Part shown: one piece after another, positions 10,488 through 22,662 of the stretch
Layout of the letters: each line of letters opens with the position of its first letter
Numbering within the stretch: the stretch's first letter is position 1
Assembly (NCBI RefSeq): GCF_000143415.4
Contig: NW_003314292.1
Location: 1,067,666 to 1,131,665, forward strand
Reading direction: 5' to 3'
Source: Selaginella moellendorffii
Taxonomy: Eukaryota; Streptophyta; Lycopodiopsida; Selaginellales; Selaginellaceae
DNA: 64,000 nucleotides
Translations under genes and position numbers: made by a program
The notes under the pieces: generated by a model
What the model saw: the letters and a program-made list of their open reading frames with translations, nothing else
The model's database searches: none
Told to the model about the DNA's origin: nothing

Positions 10488-11986
10488 CTACTCGACAACA
10501 GCAAGGCTGGAGAGTAGCAGGCTGGCCTTTTGTATCGCTCTGGGAAGCTCTTGCATCACCTGAGAAGATTAAAAGGCAAAGTGAAGAAGGGAAGAGCGAA
10601 TTGCGAAGTTACCTCCTCGCGATCGTCTTCAGCAGTGATGAGGTGGCCAACTTGGTTGAAGGCAGCAATGAGAACTTTGATCGGATCTTTCACGCCCTGT
10701 GCACGAGAAGAACTTTGCTGGAGCTTCGAAAAGTTTCGGTACGTTTACCTCTGGATAGACGTGGTAAAACGAGAATGCCTTGCGCTCGGACAAAACTGGA
10801 AGACACTCTACAGCCTTGGCACCAATTCGCATTCCTGTTTTCCAGCCCAAGAAACTTGTCAAAAATCTATCAAAGTTTTGTTCTCCTCGTACCTGTTGAT
10901 AGATGTGAGACGTTTACGCCAAAAATGTGTGCCAGGAGTCTGAGACGTTTCTCTCTCGACTTTTCTTCGCTTTGGCCCGGCGATGGATTTGCTAATTGCT
11001 CAATGTACTGCAGAAAAAGTAGCCACCATTTTTCCAAGTGTGAGTGTTTCATACCTTCACATAGGCAAGCGTTTGAGTGTTTGGTTCTGGCAGAGTGGAC
11101 AACGAGCTCTCTTTTTGCATCGCTGTTAGATCCGCTTCAATGGCCTGTTGGTTTTCATAGTTTCGTGGTCTCATGCATGCTTACGAGAACAAAAAAAACT
11201 TGGAGGAAAGCTTACCGAGGAACGATTCAAGCCTAGTTTGTCGTTGAAAATGGCAACGCTGTCTTCGATAGCAGCACAGATTTCGATGGCACTGCCTAAT
11301 GCGCGGTACACTGCGCGCTAAGAAATACCACGAATCCATCAAAGTTTTCGTGTTCATGGTAGAGAAAGAAAAGGAGAAAACACTGACCTGGTCGACAAGG
11401 TATTGCACATATTTCTTCTCTCCAAACTTCCATTTCTCGAATGGAGGAAGCTTTCGCGGCTGCACAACCGCAATGTCTCCCTGCAAAACAAATCTCATTA
11501 ACTTCGTTCTTCTTCTTCTTTTTTTTCTAGCAAAAATACCTTGCTTTCCAAGAGCTGAATTCGCTTCACAAGTTGCTCGTAGAATGGCAAGTCATTCCCA
11601 AAAGAGCTGGCCGATGGACTAAAACTCTTGAGCTTGAGCTTCTCAAGGTCCTCTGGATTCTCTCCTCCGTCCCACGACTCTACTTGCACAAAATCCACCT
11701 TTCCTTTCGCTGCGACCTCGGGATCAATGTGCAGCCTTCTCTTCCGGTGCTTCACTTCCTAAAGGAAGCAATTGCTTCTGCAAAGAACAAACAAAGCACA
11801 AAGAAAGTTCTATACCTTCTCCACTTCTTTCACCACACTCTTGAGCTCCTGCTGCTTTTTCGTAGCTGCCTCTTTCTTCTGTGGAGCACTCTGGCCAAAT
11901 CCTCGTTTCGGAGGAATAGAATTTGTCACAACGAGCTTAAGTTTCACTGTCGGTGGCATAAGCGTCGAGATTGCAATATGCGCCAT
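10488..11986 (-). CDS. Heme oxygenase-like protein, HO2-type, nine exons
   Basis: Exons on the minus strand: 11986-11816, 11758-11540, 11480-11388, 11317-11216, 11144-11055, 11007-10893, 10834-10749, 10696-10613, 10559-10488. All junctions are GT-AG and phases agree, giving 343 residues (an ATG at 12013 would add nine). The order matches plant heme oxygenases: basic plastid-type leader, a helix before P-P-F-E-K-W, Y-V-Q-Y-L-V-D, L-G-L-N-R-S, the L-P-E-P linker, then S-T-G-M-R-I-G in place of T-A-G-G-R-M-I-G. Active enzymes bind heme iron through a histidine in a K-L-H-T segment before the W motif. The matching stretch here (QLVKRIQLL) has no histidine, as in HO2-type proteins that bind protoporphyrin but do not cleave heme. 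I infer a plastid tetrapyrrole-binding role, not catalysis. Confidence 0.85.
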
Positions 11987-12363
11987 GGTGAGAGGACCTA
12001 TATCCACAAACAAAACCGCAAATTCTACATGGGCGGGCCAGAAATGCCAATGCAGAATCCGAGAGTGATCTCGCTCACCGAAATGCGCCTACTCCAAACT
12101 TCTTTTTGGTTGATCCATCCAGATAGGTTTTTCAGAAAGGTTTTCTACATGGAGCCTGAGTTAAGCCAAGCCAACTACTAATGAATATAAATTTAATATA
12201 ATAGTTTTCTTGAGACCAACAGATTCTTTCATCTTCTAAAATTAAATTCTAAACATTGAGAACTAGCTTTAGATTCTATGTGGAAGCTTTAGATACGTTA
12301 ACTTTTAAAAACTAAATGACATAATTGAAACTATTATTATATATTTAAGATCACCTATTTTTG

Positions 12364-12455
12364 TCATGAATGTGATTATTGGTACTATAAGTTATGTGTC
12401 AATGAGTCTTTTTGGATATTATTATCTTCTATGACAGCAAAAAATAAGTATTGTT
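12364..12455 (+). repeat. AT-shifted copy of a direct repeat
   Basis: GTCATGAATGTGATTATTGG and what follows align base by base to 14116-14210 (GTCACGAATGTGATTTTGGG). Many differences have C or G in the later copy and T or A here. Spacing of about 1.75 kb and same orientation suggest two LTR-like ends of one old element. Confidence 0.6.
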
Positions 12456-14115
12456 ATACTCTTTATTAATATCATTTGTAGTTATTCAGCATGGCACTAG
12501 TGGATTGTTTTTAAACATGATTATGAATGATCAATTAAGGTTGTATGGATTAGTTTATTAGTTCAATTAGTTATTGTTATAAACTTTTATTAGATTGGAT
12601 TGAAGGTAGTGCAAACGCAAGTTTAAGGTTTAATTAAGTTGAGTCCGAAAAGAAAATTATCAGAGATAAAGGATTAAATATGTAAATCATCTTCTTTTAT
12701 TTAAAACAATAATCTGCAACAAAGTGTAATTTCATTATTCATATTTACATTATGCAATCAAGAATCCCTACATGTTAGTTATAATTGTCTTATAAATGGT
12801 GTGCCATGGATTGGATAGTGGTGAAGTGCTAAACTATTTTGCTTAAACATGCTCACAAAAGACTTTCATTGTAATGCTCAATTCTTTTTAAAGAACTTTG
12901 TTATTGCTCCTTGGGTAACTTAGTGTTAGATTATTTTTGAGTTAGACAGACAATAATATATACTTGTCTACGTTATAAATGAAGTGAGTGGTATTAAGTG
13001 TTATAAATCTATATCAATGAAGTGTGGCATTTATGTTACATTTTATCATTTGAGTCAATACTTGATACTAGTATAAACCTTTATAGTAGTGGTATAGGCT
13101 TAGTTTGTGATATCATTTGATTGATTATCAAGTTATTTGATTTTTATATCATGTTTTTTGTGATCATGAGCAATGTATTTACAAAGTTACTTAATCAAAC
13201 AATAATCAACACTAAAAGGGTTGATGGTGATGCTAGTTTATTTGCAAGTAATAGCATTATTTTTCATGATCCATCATGTTAAGCTGGTGTTAATACCTTG
13301 GTTCCTTGAGATTTTGTCCATTAAAGTTTTGGAAAAGTTGTAATATTTATTTACTATAACTTGTTGGTGAATTTATAGGTTGTTGATTGTTGATGGGTAA
13401 ATTGTTAACTAAAGAATGTGTGAAATTAAGGTAATTGCATTGTTAACACTTATGATAATAAAAGTGGCATTGTTACATCAAATGATAAGGAGTTTTTCTT
13501 AGAGCTTGATTTTTCATGTTATTTCTCTTGTTAATGTTTTGGCTACATACTAGATTTTAAAAGTGATTGAAGAAGAGTATTAGTGCAATATAAATATCCA
13601 AATATATAATCTTTATGATTGAGTATTAGGTATTCATTTTGGATGTCAATATCAAATATTGAACCATTCTATTTTCATAAAGTTATTATAAACTAATCAA
13701 GGGTTGAAGTTGAGTTTAGTTGCCTTAAACTTTATTTGGTAATCTGAATGATGTAACTTGAAAGGAAGGCAATTAAGTTGGATAAAGTTTAGAGTTAGCG
13801 TAGAAAAGTGGTTGATACTTATACCTTCTTCTTTAGTATTATACTTAGTGGCAAGTTGTATTTTATATTGGATTAAACTCTAGGAAAGTAGTAAGCTTTC
13901 ACTAATCTTGACTTAGTCTTTGTGGCCTCTCACCTAATTGAGGATAATGATGTTTAACTTAATTGTTTGTAGTTAAATTATTAGTATTCATACTGTAGCT
14001 TTGTCTATTAAGAGGTTGTGTACATATATAAATCCCATCTTATAGTCTTTACTTTAGTTTTAGGTAAGTGCTAATTATTTATAACTAACCCATAAGTTTT
14101 TTAGTTATGCTTGGT

Positions 14116-14210
14116 GTCACGAATGTGATTTTGGGTATCGAAAGTTACTTGTCAACTAGTCCTTACGGACACTCTTACCTTACTGCCACGATAGCAAGAG
14201 GTCAATATTA
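14116..14210 (+). repeat. Better-preserved copy of the direct repeat at 12364
   Basis: It starts TGTCACGAATGTGA and retains CG dinucleotides (ATCGAAAG, TTACGGAC, CCACGATAGC) that are mostly TA/TG in the 12364 copy. It may mark the start of an LTR. Confidence 0.6.
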
Positions 14211-14654
14211 CTAGTTCCCTTTATCAGCCCCTCTTGTTCAAGTGTTAGTAAACTGGGCTTAACACCTATACTTAGCCAGATGGACATAAGGTAGGAACTC
14301 CTATGTGTTTTTAGCTGAACATACTCGGCCTAGCTCTTAGTTCTCTTTTGCTCTGTCTTGCACTGGCTTGACAAGAACCCTCGTGTATTGAAATTGATCT
14401 CTCAATATCACTGGATGATAGCTTACCGTGTCTACCAAACACCCTCACTATCATGCCCTTTGTGTTAGTCTCATTTCGGTCCCAAATATTATTTATAGAA
14501 AGTGTCTAGATTTGCTCATTTGACATATCTACAGAATGTAGAGATTGTCCTGAACACAATGGTGTTCGTCCCGTATCCAAATTCACAATCTAGCGATATT
14601 CCATAATTAGTAAGTTTCGAGCTTGTCTCAAAGACGAACTCCTAATACTAAGGG

Positions 14655-14745
14655 AAGCTTGGGGTGAAAGCCCAAAACGTGTGTTTCTGAGGGGGGCGGG
14701 GGGGGGGGGTGTGGGGTTCCAAATAAATAGTAGGGATAATGGGTA
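14655..14745 (+). repeat. Dispersed repeat, copy 2 (matches 3745-3815)
   Basis: It reads GGGTGAAAGCCCAAAACGTG, then a G-rich run, GGTTCCAAATA and TAGTAGGGATA, in the same order as copy 1. Confidence 0.7.
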
Positions 14746-15310
14746 GGTCGGGCCCTGAGGCATAGTCTAGCTCCCATTTGCGTGCCTGTCCTTGTTCTGT
14801 GTCCGGTCTAAGCCCAAGTTCCATTCCATGCTAGCTGGTAGAGTACCCATATTCTTGCGTTAGGCCACCAGTATGCCGAAATAGCGCCAAACTTCATTTA
14901 GCTCCGTTTTGCGTGCTAGTCCTGGCATTGGGATGCTGGTTGCTTTAAGACTGTTCCAAGTCGCTCCGAACTCCTGTCCCTTCGCTCCTTAGGCTGTATG
15001 CTCAGAAGTTGCTCCATAGTTCGATTTTGTCACTCCTTGGCTCCATACTTGGGAGTTTGGCACCATTCCTTCATTCAATGGCCCAAGGCCCTGAACCTTG
15101 GATTCTACACCACTGTCCCTTGGACATGTGGCATATGTCATGTTTTGGTTCCACTTCATGGTGTTATCATATGGTAAATCACCATAGGATAAAGGGTCAA
15201 AACCATGTGTGCTACACTTGGACCTATTGACTAAACATGTTATGAATTCTTGTTATATAATTAGATCCGAGTAATCTATAAAAGTGTAATCTAGTTCTTA
15301 TAGTTACATT

Positions 15311-15494
15311 NNNNNNNNNNNNNNNNNNNNNNNNNNNNNNNNNNNNNNNNNNNNNNNNNNNNNNNNNNNNNNNNNNNNNNNNNNNNNNNNNNNNNNNNNN
15401 NNNNNNNNNNNNNNNNNNNNNNNNNNNNNNNNNNNNNNNNNNNNNNNNNNNNNNNNNNNNNNNNNNNNNNNNNNNNNNNNNNNNNNNNNNNNNN
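15311..15494. other. Assembly gap (184 N)
   Basis: A run of N within AT-rich repeats. Nothing can be said about its content. Confidence 0.99.
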
Positions 15495-18101
15495 ATTCTC
15501 TAGAGGCTTAAACAAAAGTATCATAAGTACTTCAAACCTTAGTTAAGATAAGGAAGAGAAAGTTAGAAAAAATTGTTTTTCATATAACTACATTAAATTA
15601 AGAGCTTGTATATTATAGTGGTATATAAAAGTGATAAAAACTTCTTATAATTACCCTAAAACTACATTATAATTTTTATACAAAAATATTTAATTAATTT
15701 CTAAACTAGTTTTATGATATTTTTAAATAAAAATAGTTTCATAATTTTAAATTTTTCCTATAATTAGTTGATTTTTATAAATAAAATTTTAATAATTTTT
15801 ATTACTTTATACCTCTTTATGTACTAATACAATCACCCCTTTGGAAATATAAATTTTTGTTGTTTAGAAATATTTAGGATTTAAGGTTTAGGGTTTATAA
15901 AAAATGATCAATACTTAGACTTTTACTCATCTAGATTAGTTAGAGGAGGGGACTTTTTACTAGAAAGGAGAGGATTTTTTTTTCTTTTTAAGAAGGGAAT
16001 TTACTTTTGTTATGGACTACTTGGATTATTAGGTAATGGTGAAAAATCATTTAGAGTGTTTAGTAAATTAGTAGTTGGTGAATCTCAAATTTAGAAAACT
16101 CGAAAGGTTGAAAAGCACAAGTAAACACACATTGCCTTCTCCCACCTTGAAGTGTTAATATAAAACTTAAGAATATATGTTGAAAGGTAACAAGCATTGA
16201 TATGGTTATTCACAAATTTGAAACAAATGTGGGGTAGTTAGTAAAAGGAAGTATAACAAGAATACACCCCAACCTACTTAAGATTGAACATTATTTTGGC
16301 TGGAGCTGGCAATCTTGTTAACTATCAATACTTAATATTTCAAACACTTATAGAGATTGATACACATTTGGAATGTGACTGTTAACTTTCTTTAACCTAT
16401 GTATCTATATAACTAAAATTAAACTTTCAATCTATAAAAAAAATTTGCCAATTGTAAACCTATAAAATACCATTAATCTTATATGGATCCTAACCTTCAC
16501 TCAAAATAGCTTATTGCATGCCATTAAAAGATTGAGAGGGCTCATTAAGAATTGAGGGAACAATCCTGCTAAATGGGAGTGGAATTGAGATAGAAGGAAC
16601 AAGTAGTAAGTTCTCAATTTTATTCATGCCTTATATATGCATGTCATATGTGTTAAATTTCCTTCTCTCCTTTCATAACAACTAATGCACATGCAAGTTT
16701 TACTAGACAGCTATTAAATAAGATAAAAATTTATCAAAATATTTCAACAAGACATAGTTAAAGAAATTATCTTTTGACAGTTACCCCACTATCTTGGCTG
16801 GCAACTCTTCAATATTATAGAAGATTAGTACTGCCCAGAAAATGCTGGGTGAATACAAAAATCTCTAATTGAATGCAATTTATTTCTGCAATTTTGATAT
16901 CTTTATGACATTGTCCTCTTTTATTTGGCTTGTATTCTATATAAAAATATAGTTATAATTGTCATATACCTGGACAATATGAACCATCTGTTGTATTATG
17001 AGTCTTGATATCTCACTATGTTTTAAAATTTTAAGAACATTAATATATTACTTAGACAAAGTAGAAGAACAATTATAAAGAATATTTTTATTAATATAGA
17101 TGCAGTATTACTGAAGAACTTTAGAACACAAAGATATTAAGTATACCAACATATTACTATCTAAGAAAAAGTAAAAATAATTACCAGGAATAATTATTAT
17201 TAATATAGATGTAGGAAGGAAACTTAATTATATGGAATTTTTATAGCACTAAGATTTTAAGAACTTAGTCATGGCTCCATAGACTTACATGTCATTCCCA
17301 AGTAAAGAGCCATACCCAAACTTCTATATACCCAATCTTAGATTGCAAGAAAAATAGTTACATCCAAGCCTCCCTGAGCAAAGATCCTATGGCAATGGGA
17401 TTTGTAATGATTATCTTTCTAAATCTTGCATTAATTAGTAAAATACACAATGTTTTCTTAAGTAGACTAAAATCCTTCTAAGACATTTAAATTTAAATGA
17501 TAGCCTACCTGTCTACTTATTTGCCAGAATTATTTTGACTTTTTTAATACTTAATACACTTCATAGATTAATATAAAAAAAGTACATCTATTTTTAATTT
17601 GAAAGGTTGTTTCTATATTTGTTGTTGTGATCATGGAGCTACATTCTTGATAAGACCAAGCCAACCCAGCCATGTTTGAGCTGTGGAATGTCATCTTGGT
17701 TTTAAATTTAACTCTGATACCTAGATTACAGGCAAATGCATATTGCTGGATCAGTACAGACAAAGGAATGAAGAATTGTCATGTAGAATTGCTCAAAGCC
17801 ATGGCTGCCAGGTTCAAGGCGACAGGACACTCACCGCCATGGTCATGGAGCTTTCATACCGGAGTGTTGCTTGGAGAGTGTGCTGGGAGCTTCAAAACTG
17901 TAGCTGTATTATAACCCTCCCTGTTTATTCTTAGCAGCCTCGTCCGGATTCTCAAGGTTGACGAAGCCGAAACACTTCGACTTTCCATCGAAGTCCCCGG
18001 AGTACTCCTCTAAAGTACGTTGTCATGATTTTTATCTTTTTCGTTGCTGTCTTAGGTAAAGGTCCAATCTTAGAGGATTTCCCCATCTCTTAGGATCGAC
18101 T

Positions 18102-19765
18102 ATGAAGCTGGGTGGCGTGGCTGGGGCGGGAGGAGTGATGGGCATGGAGGACTGTGTGGTTTGTGTCGATGGCACCCCGGGTGACTGTAGGCGTCTGCCG
18201 TGTGCGATGGCGTATACATGGTGCCTGGCTGCCTGGCGGGCTTACGAGGAGTCTCCAGGAGGCATCTTGAGAGAAAAGGCGGAGGAGGATCTGCGGGAGT
18301 CGCACGCAGTGGCAATTTGTTGTGTGGCTGGACACTTTATGGGTTCTTGCCTCGGCTCCATGTTCGTCACTGACAACGAGCTCTTCAAGCTCGTTGCTCT
18401 CCTCTACTTGTCTCGCCGTCTCCAGCATTCCAGCCGCTTCAAGGATTGTGCCCGTTATCTGGACGGGAGTGGCTGTGATGGCCCCAAGCTTCGTGCTTTC
18501 TCTGAGTTTGGTACCTCCCTCGGGATGAAACTGGCAGAGCGTGACCCGAAGCAGCGCCTCACTCATTGTCTGGACGAACTCTGGGGTGAGTCAAATTCTT
18601 CTCTTGTTCATCCGATTCGTCTGCTTTCTCATTGCAGGTGACTGGCGCTCTGTTTTGGACAGCATCTTGCACACGGATTTCGTCTTCCTGATGCCTCCTC
18701 GCCATGAAGTAATCTTGTAAACTCACTTGCATTTATTATTGCCACCTTTCATGACCCATAGGGCCCTGCAACCAGCTTGTTGCTGAAGCAACTTCGAAAG
18801 CATATCAAGGCTCTCAAAGGCACTCCCAAGAAGCGGCCGTTATGCAAAGTGAGGGACAAGGTAGCCTCTCATTACGAAGCCGAATTGGGCCGCAATTGGA
18901 GCGCGTCATACAGGCTCCATACTCAAAATGCGTCAAGGGAGTACATTTGGGGCAGGGACATTGGAGCGACTTGTGGATTACCGTATCCCAATGACGCCGA
19001 AGAATGGTCCAGGTATGGTTTTCTCACTGTCGGCCAAGCCGTGGAACTCCTCAAGGCTGCCAAGGACAACCAGCTCTTGGAGGCCCTGGTCATGGAGCCG
19101 CCTCCAAACTCCGTGCTCATTTCCAACATCATGGCAATCCTCGACTGCACTGAGCATGCCCGGCTATGGTTGGCGAAGTCGAAGCTCCCAGTCTACTACA
19201 ACTTCCCGCATCTGACATGTAAGTCATTCCTTCCATTCATCTTTCCTTCCGCCAGGTACCGCTCACTGCAATCGCAGATGCCAAGCTTCGGGATGAGGAA
19301 TCAACCTCCACTCTTTCTCAAGAGTGTAAATTGGCACTAGAGTCTCCCCTGGGTTTTGCAGCGCGCATTCCGTCACCTGTGGAGAAGTTTCTGAGGCGTT
19401 TGGCTATCGATGCAAACGGGTAAACAAAAATCACACAAACTGGCATTGGCTAAACCGTGCTTGTGTTGTACAGAGAGTTGCTTGATGACGAGGATGTCTC
19501 TGGCTGGTTTGCCGTGCTGCCGGAGGGCTTCAACTCAGGCAAGATTCTTCTTCGCCGTCTCCAGATACCGAGAGGTGTGGGAAACGACCTCCAAGACAAG
19601 GACTGGCTTCGTCAGGTGTCTCACACAGTCACCCTGCTATCGAAGTGTGAGCCGCTCGACAAGCTCAGGTATATTCTACGCAGCAATGTATCGCCCAAGG
19701 AACACGTCTCCGACTTTGTGCGCACAGCACAAGGCACGTCCGAAATAGACTGGCCTGAGTGTTAG
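18102..19765 (+). CDS. Five-exon gene of unknown function
   Basis: Exons 18102-18585, 18638-18708, 18762-19218, 19278-19419 and 19474-19765 join in frame with GT-AG introns of 52-59 nt, giving 481 residues. Conserved phases, high GC against AT-rich surroundings and long open exons make this a real gene. I recognise no domain. The N-terminal part is rich in cysteine and glycine; the middle has a basic run (K-G-T-P-K-K-R-P) and mixed helices; there is no signal peptide, membrane span or catalytic motif I can name. It stands alone between repeat regions. Upstream exons cannot be excluded, since the first ATG is preceded by moderately GC-rich sequence from about 17.9 kb. Confidence 0.7.
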
Positions 19766-22662
19766 TGTGCTGCATCGTAGAATACGCAGAATCTACCTTG
19801 ATGTTCCGGATTCCCCGCTAGATAAAATATTGAACTAAGAAGATCCAGAGTCTAGAGCATTCCATTACATATCCCCGAGTCTCTGACGAAGGAATCATCT
19901 TGAGAAGAGAAGGCCAGCGTTCACAACCACCTTTCGGCCTAGTGCTTTCAGATCCTTGCCGCCGCCGCCCACCAGGATTTCTCCCCGGGGCTCGCCCCAG
20001 GTATTGCTGGATGTCCGCCGCATCTTGCATCGTGCACAGCGGCGAGCTTGATCACGCTCCGGGGACTCGTGGAGCATCGTATCGGACCTCGCGCTCAAGC
20101 GGCTGGTCGCCAGGAGGTCGGTCTCTCGCCTTCACCTCGCAAGCGAGCGTCCGTGGAGGGCCGGCGCACTCCGAGCATGCAACTGGGGGATATTGTTGTA
20201 GGTTTTAGAGTTATTGAACTGATTGAACCATAAAATCATTACTGCTCATAAACCAATTGAAATCTCTTGTTAGGTCTATTTAAAAGAGCAAGAGTATAAA
20301 ACCAAGGCTCAGGCTATTTTGTTGCATTTTTTTTTTTCTAAAACATGTTTTTGTTCATCTACTGATTTTGATTTTGAGCAGTTTTCCTTCTCAGATCTAT
20401 GAAATGAATGGCGTCGTCTATCGTCAGAATTGGGAGGCAGGGCATTCTTCTATATCATGGTAGCAGTTTTTTTACTGAACCATATTGTTGCAACGCTTTA
20501 GGTATTTTGGATCCAATCTTAAGTTTTGGACTGTTCTTGGGCTACAAGATACCCACCTTGGCTGAGCAAAGTAAAGCTGGACCCATCTGGAACTGGTGGA
20601 CTTTACACTCCCAGAGTGGCTCGGGGAAGCACGCTTGATCATGGAAGAACACTAGGAGATTCATCTGCCAGAAGAGCTCTACCGCCACCTTAGATAAATC
20701 CGCACTAAGTCGTGAGCATCGTGAGATTATGAGGATGAGAAAGAGGCTGACATGAGCAAACAAAGATAAAAAATTCACCTATGATCTTAACCACGTTTTT
20801 TTTCCAGGCCTTCCACTTTGGCTGCAAGTTGAATTATCTTTGGTCTAAAGAAGAAAAGGTTCAAACTGAGAATCTAACCACAGATACCCGGATATCATGT
20901 TTTCCATGGGTCTTGTAAAAGACTTTGAGGCTGATCATTAAATCATAATAAAGCTATATAAAATAAAATCGTTATATACAGTGACTATAATAGATGTGTT
21001 TATATTACTATCTTACTACCATATTGCCAGCGAGCTAATTTTATATCTAGTTGCTTTTGACAAGCCTAATGAGGCTCACCTAAACACATTGTCGAATGTT
21101 AGTATATTTGTTTTAACTAGCAGAAGATGAGGTAAAGTAGACATATGGATCACAAAAGCTCACTACTTATATATTGATTTGCTTAAGCAACTTTGTAAGT
21201 GGTAGTGGATATTCCAGATATATCTTAGGATATTCTAGAAATACTATCATCATGATGTTAATAAATTATAAACATATTTATAATTTATAAAATTTCTTAA
21301 ACTTGGTGTAATATTCTATATTTATTCTTTTCATTTTTTTTTCGCAATATAAATCCTTGCTCAAAGAAAAGTTGAGTTTAAGAAGAGTATCTTATCATCT
21401 CTCTTGTATTTTTTTTTTTCATTATCTATCTTCTTAATCCAGAACATGTCTTACAAATCTCACACTATCATCCTAAGAGCTCTTTCTTTGCTTTTATTCT
21501 GGATCATCCACGAAAAAAAGAGGAGGATTTTTCTTTGACACATCCAACTGCATTGTGAGAGAATTGATTGAGTCAGGAATTCTCCTTGTTGTAGGCTCTA
21601 TAGGCCTTCCTCTCCCCCTGGCACCTTTTCTTTCTTGGATCTCTAGAAACAAAAATCACTTGTTCTTTGTTTTGTATGCAATGAACTGTTGACATTGGCA
21701 TCCTTTGTCTCACAGAGTTATGAGAGGTTTCATAGCTCCCTTAGCACAGCCTCATGGGAAAGTTGTCAAGTGAGCTTAACTTGAGTCAATGGAAGTATAA
21801 ATTGATACCAACAATCAAAACAAGAACGAAAAACTTGACACCACCAGATTCAGCACTTATGCTGTCAAAAGACAGGAACTTTGCAGCAAACACGATCCTT
21901 GTCTTGCTCTACTGCATCTGACTTTGGAGAATCAGGCTATGACATCTTTGCAGTCTCTTCTCTATAAGTATCGCTATAACTCTCCCAAATCATTGTAAGA
22001 ATCCTGGTGATTATCCCTATAGAAGTGTTTCTTTGTGAAGCTTTAGGATGTGCTAGTTTCCTCCAAAACAAGTAGTTTCTTGTCATGATGGTCTCCTGAG
22101 CAGCAATTTTAAAATTATCACCAGACTGATGATGGAACAATTGCTGCATTATGTCACTACCAACTGCCAAAGTTGCTGTTTACTGCCTCTCTCCCTTGAA
22201 AACCTCAATGGTCTGGAAAAATTGACATACTCCATTCCTATATGGACAACATTGTGGTGAGAAAAGAACGAAGTCCAATCTATGAGTGTCTTTTTTTGTA
22301 CCAAAATAAAAATAAAAATGAAATGTTATCCACTTTCTTTATGTATTTATATCCTGTTTTACATCTTCTTGTTAATCTTGTTGTTGCACTTGTTCCTTCT
22401 AAAATATTGATCCTCCTTGCGCTGATCTTCTCTCCTAGAGGAGATTCATAAGCAAGAGTATAATTCAGAGAATCACTAACATCACTGCTGAAAACATTGC
22501 TCCCTTCTCAAAGAAGAGCAATATAACCCACAAAAGAAAAACAAAGAAAACTACACCACTTTTCATGCTGATTGGAATATGCAATCAAAATTCAAACCCA
22601 ATGATTGTTAGGGCCAGTGTCTAGGTCTCGCCGAGCGGTAAGAGTTATCGACCGATTCAAGC
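19766..22662. other. Intergenic region, no gene seen
   Basis: A GC-rich patch at 19.9-20.2 kb has overlapping short ORFs on both strands without motifs. The rest is AT-rich with T-tracts. Nothing here has splice-consistent coding structure that I can support. Confidence 0.55.

Larger units (their letters stand above)
12014..18101. other. AT-rich decayed repeats, no gene seen
   Basis: About 6 kb of strongly AT-rich sequence carry no convincing exon. It holds a diverged direct repeat pair (12364 and 14116), a GC-richer transposon remnant at 14.1-15.2 kb, and an assembly gap. A short exon-like stretch at 17.74-17.93 kb (frame reading QYRQRNEELS) is isolated and not supported as a gene. Confidence 0.6.

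Noticed and set aside
15291-15524. ORF across the gap
   Set aside because: Most of its length is N.
22608-22660. Possible tRNA or SINE head upstream of the lactonase (GCCGAGCGGTAAGAG, then GACCGATTCAAGC)
   Set aside because: The box spacing is too short and no cloverleaf forms. It lies in the likely 5' leader of the gene.
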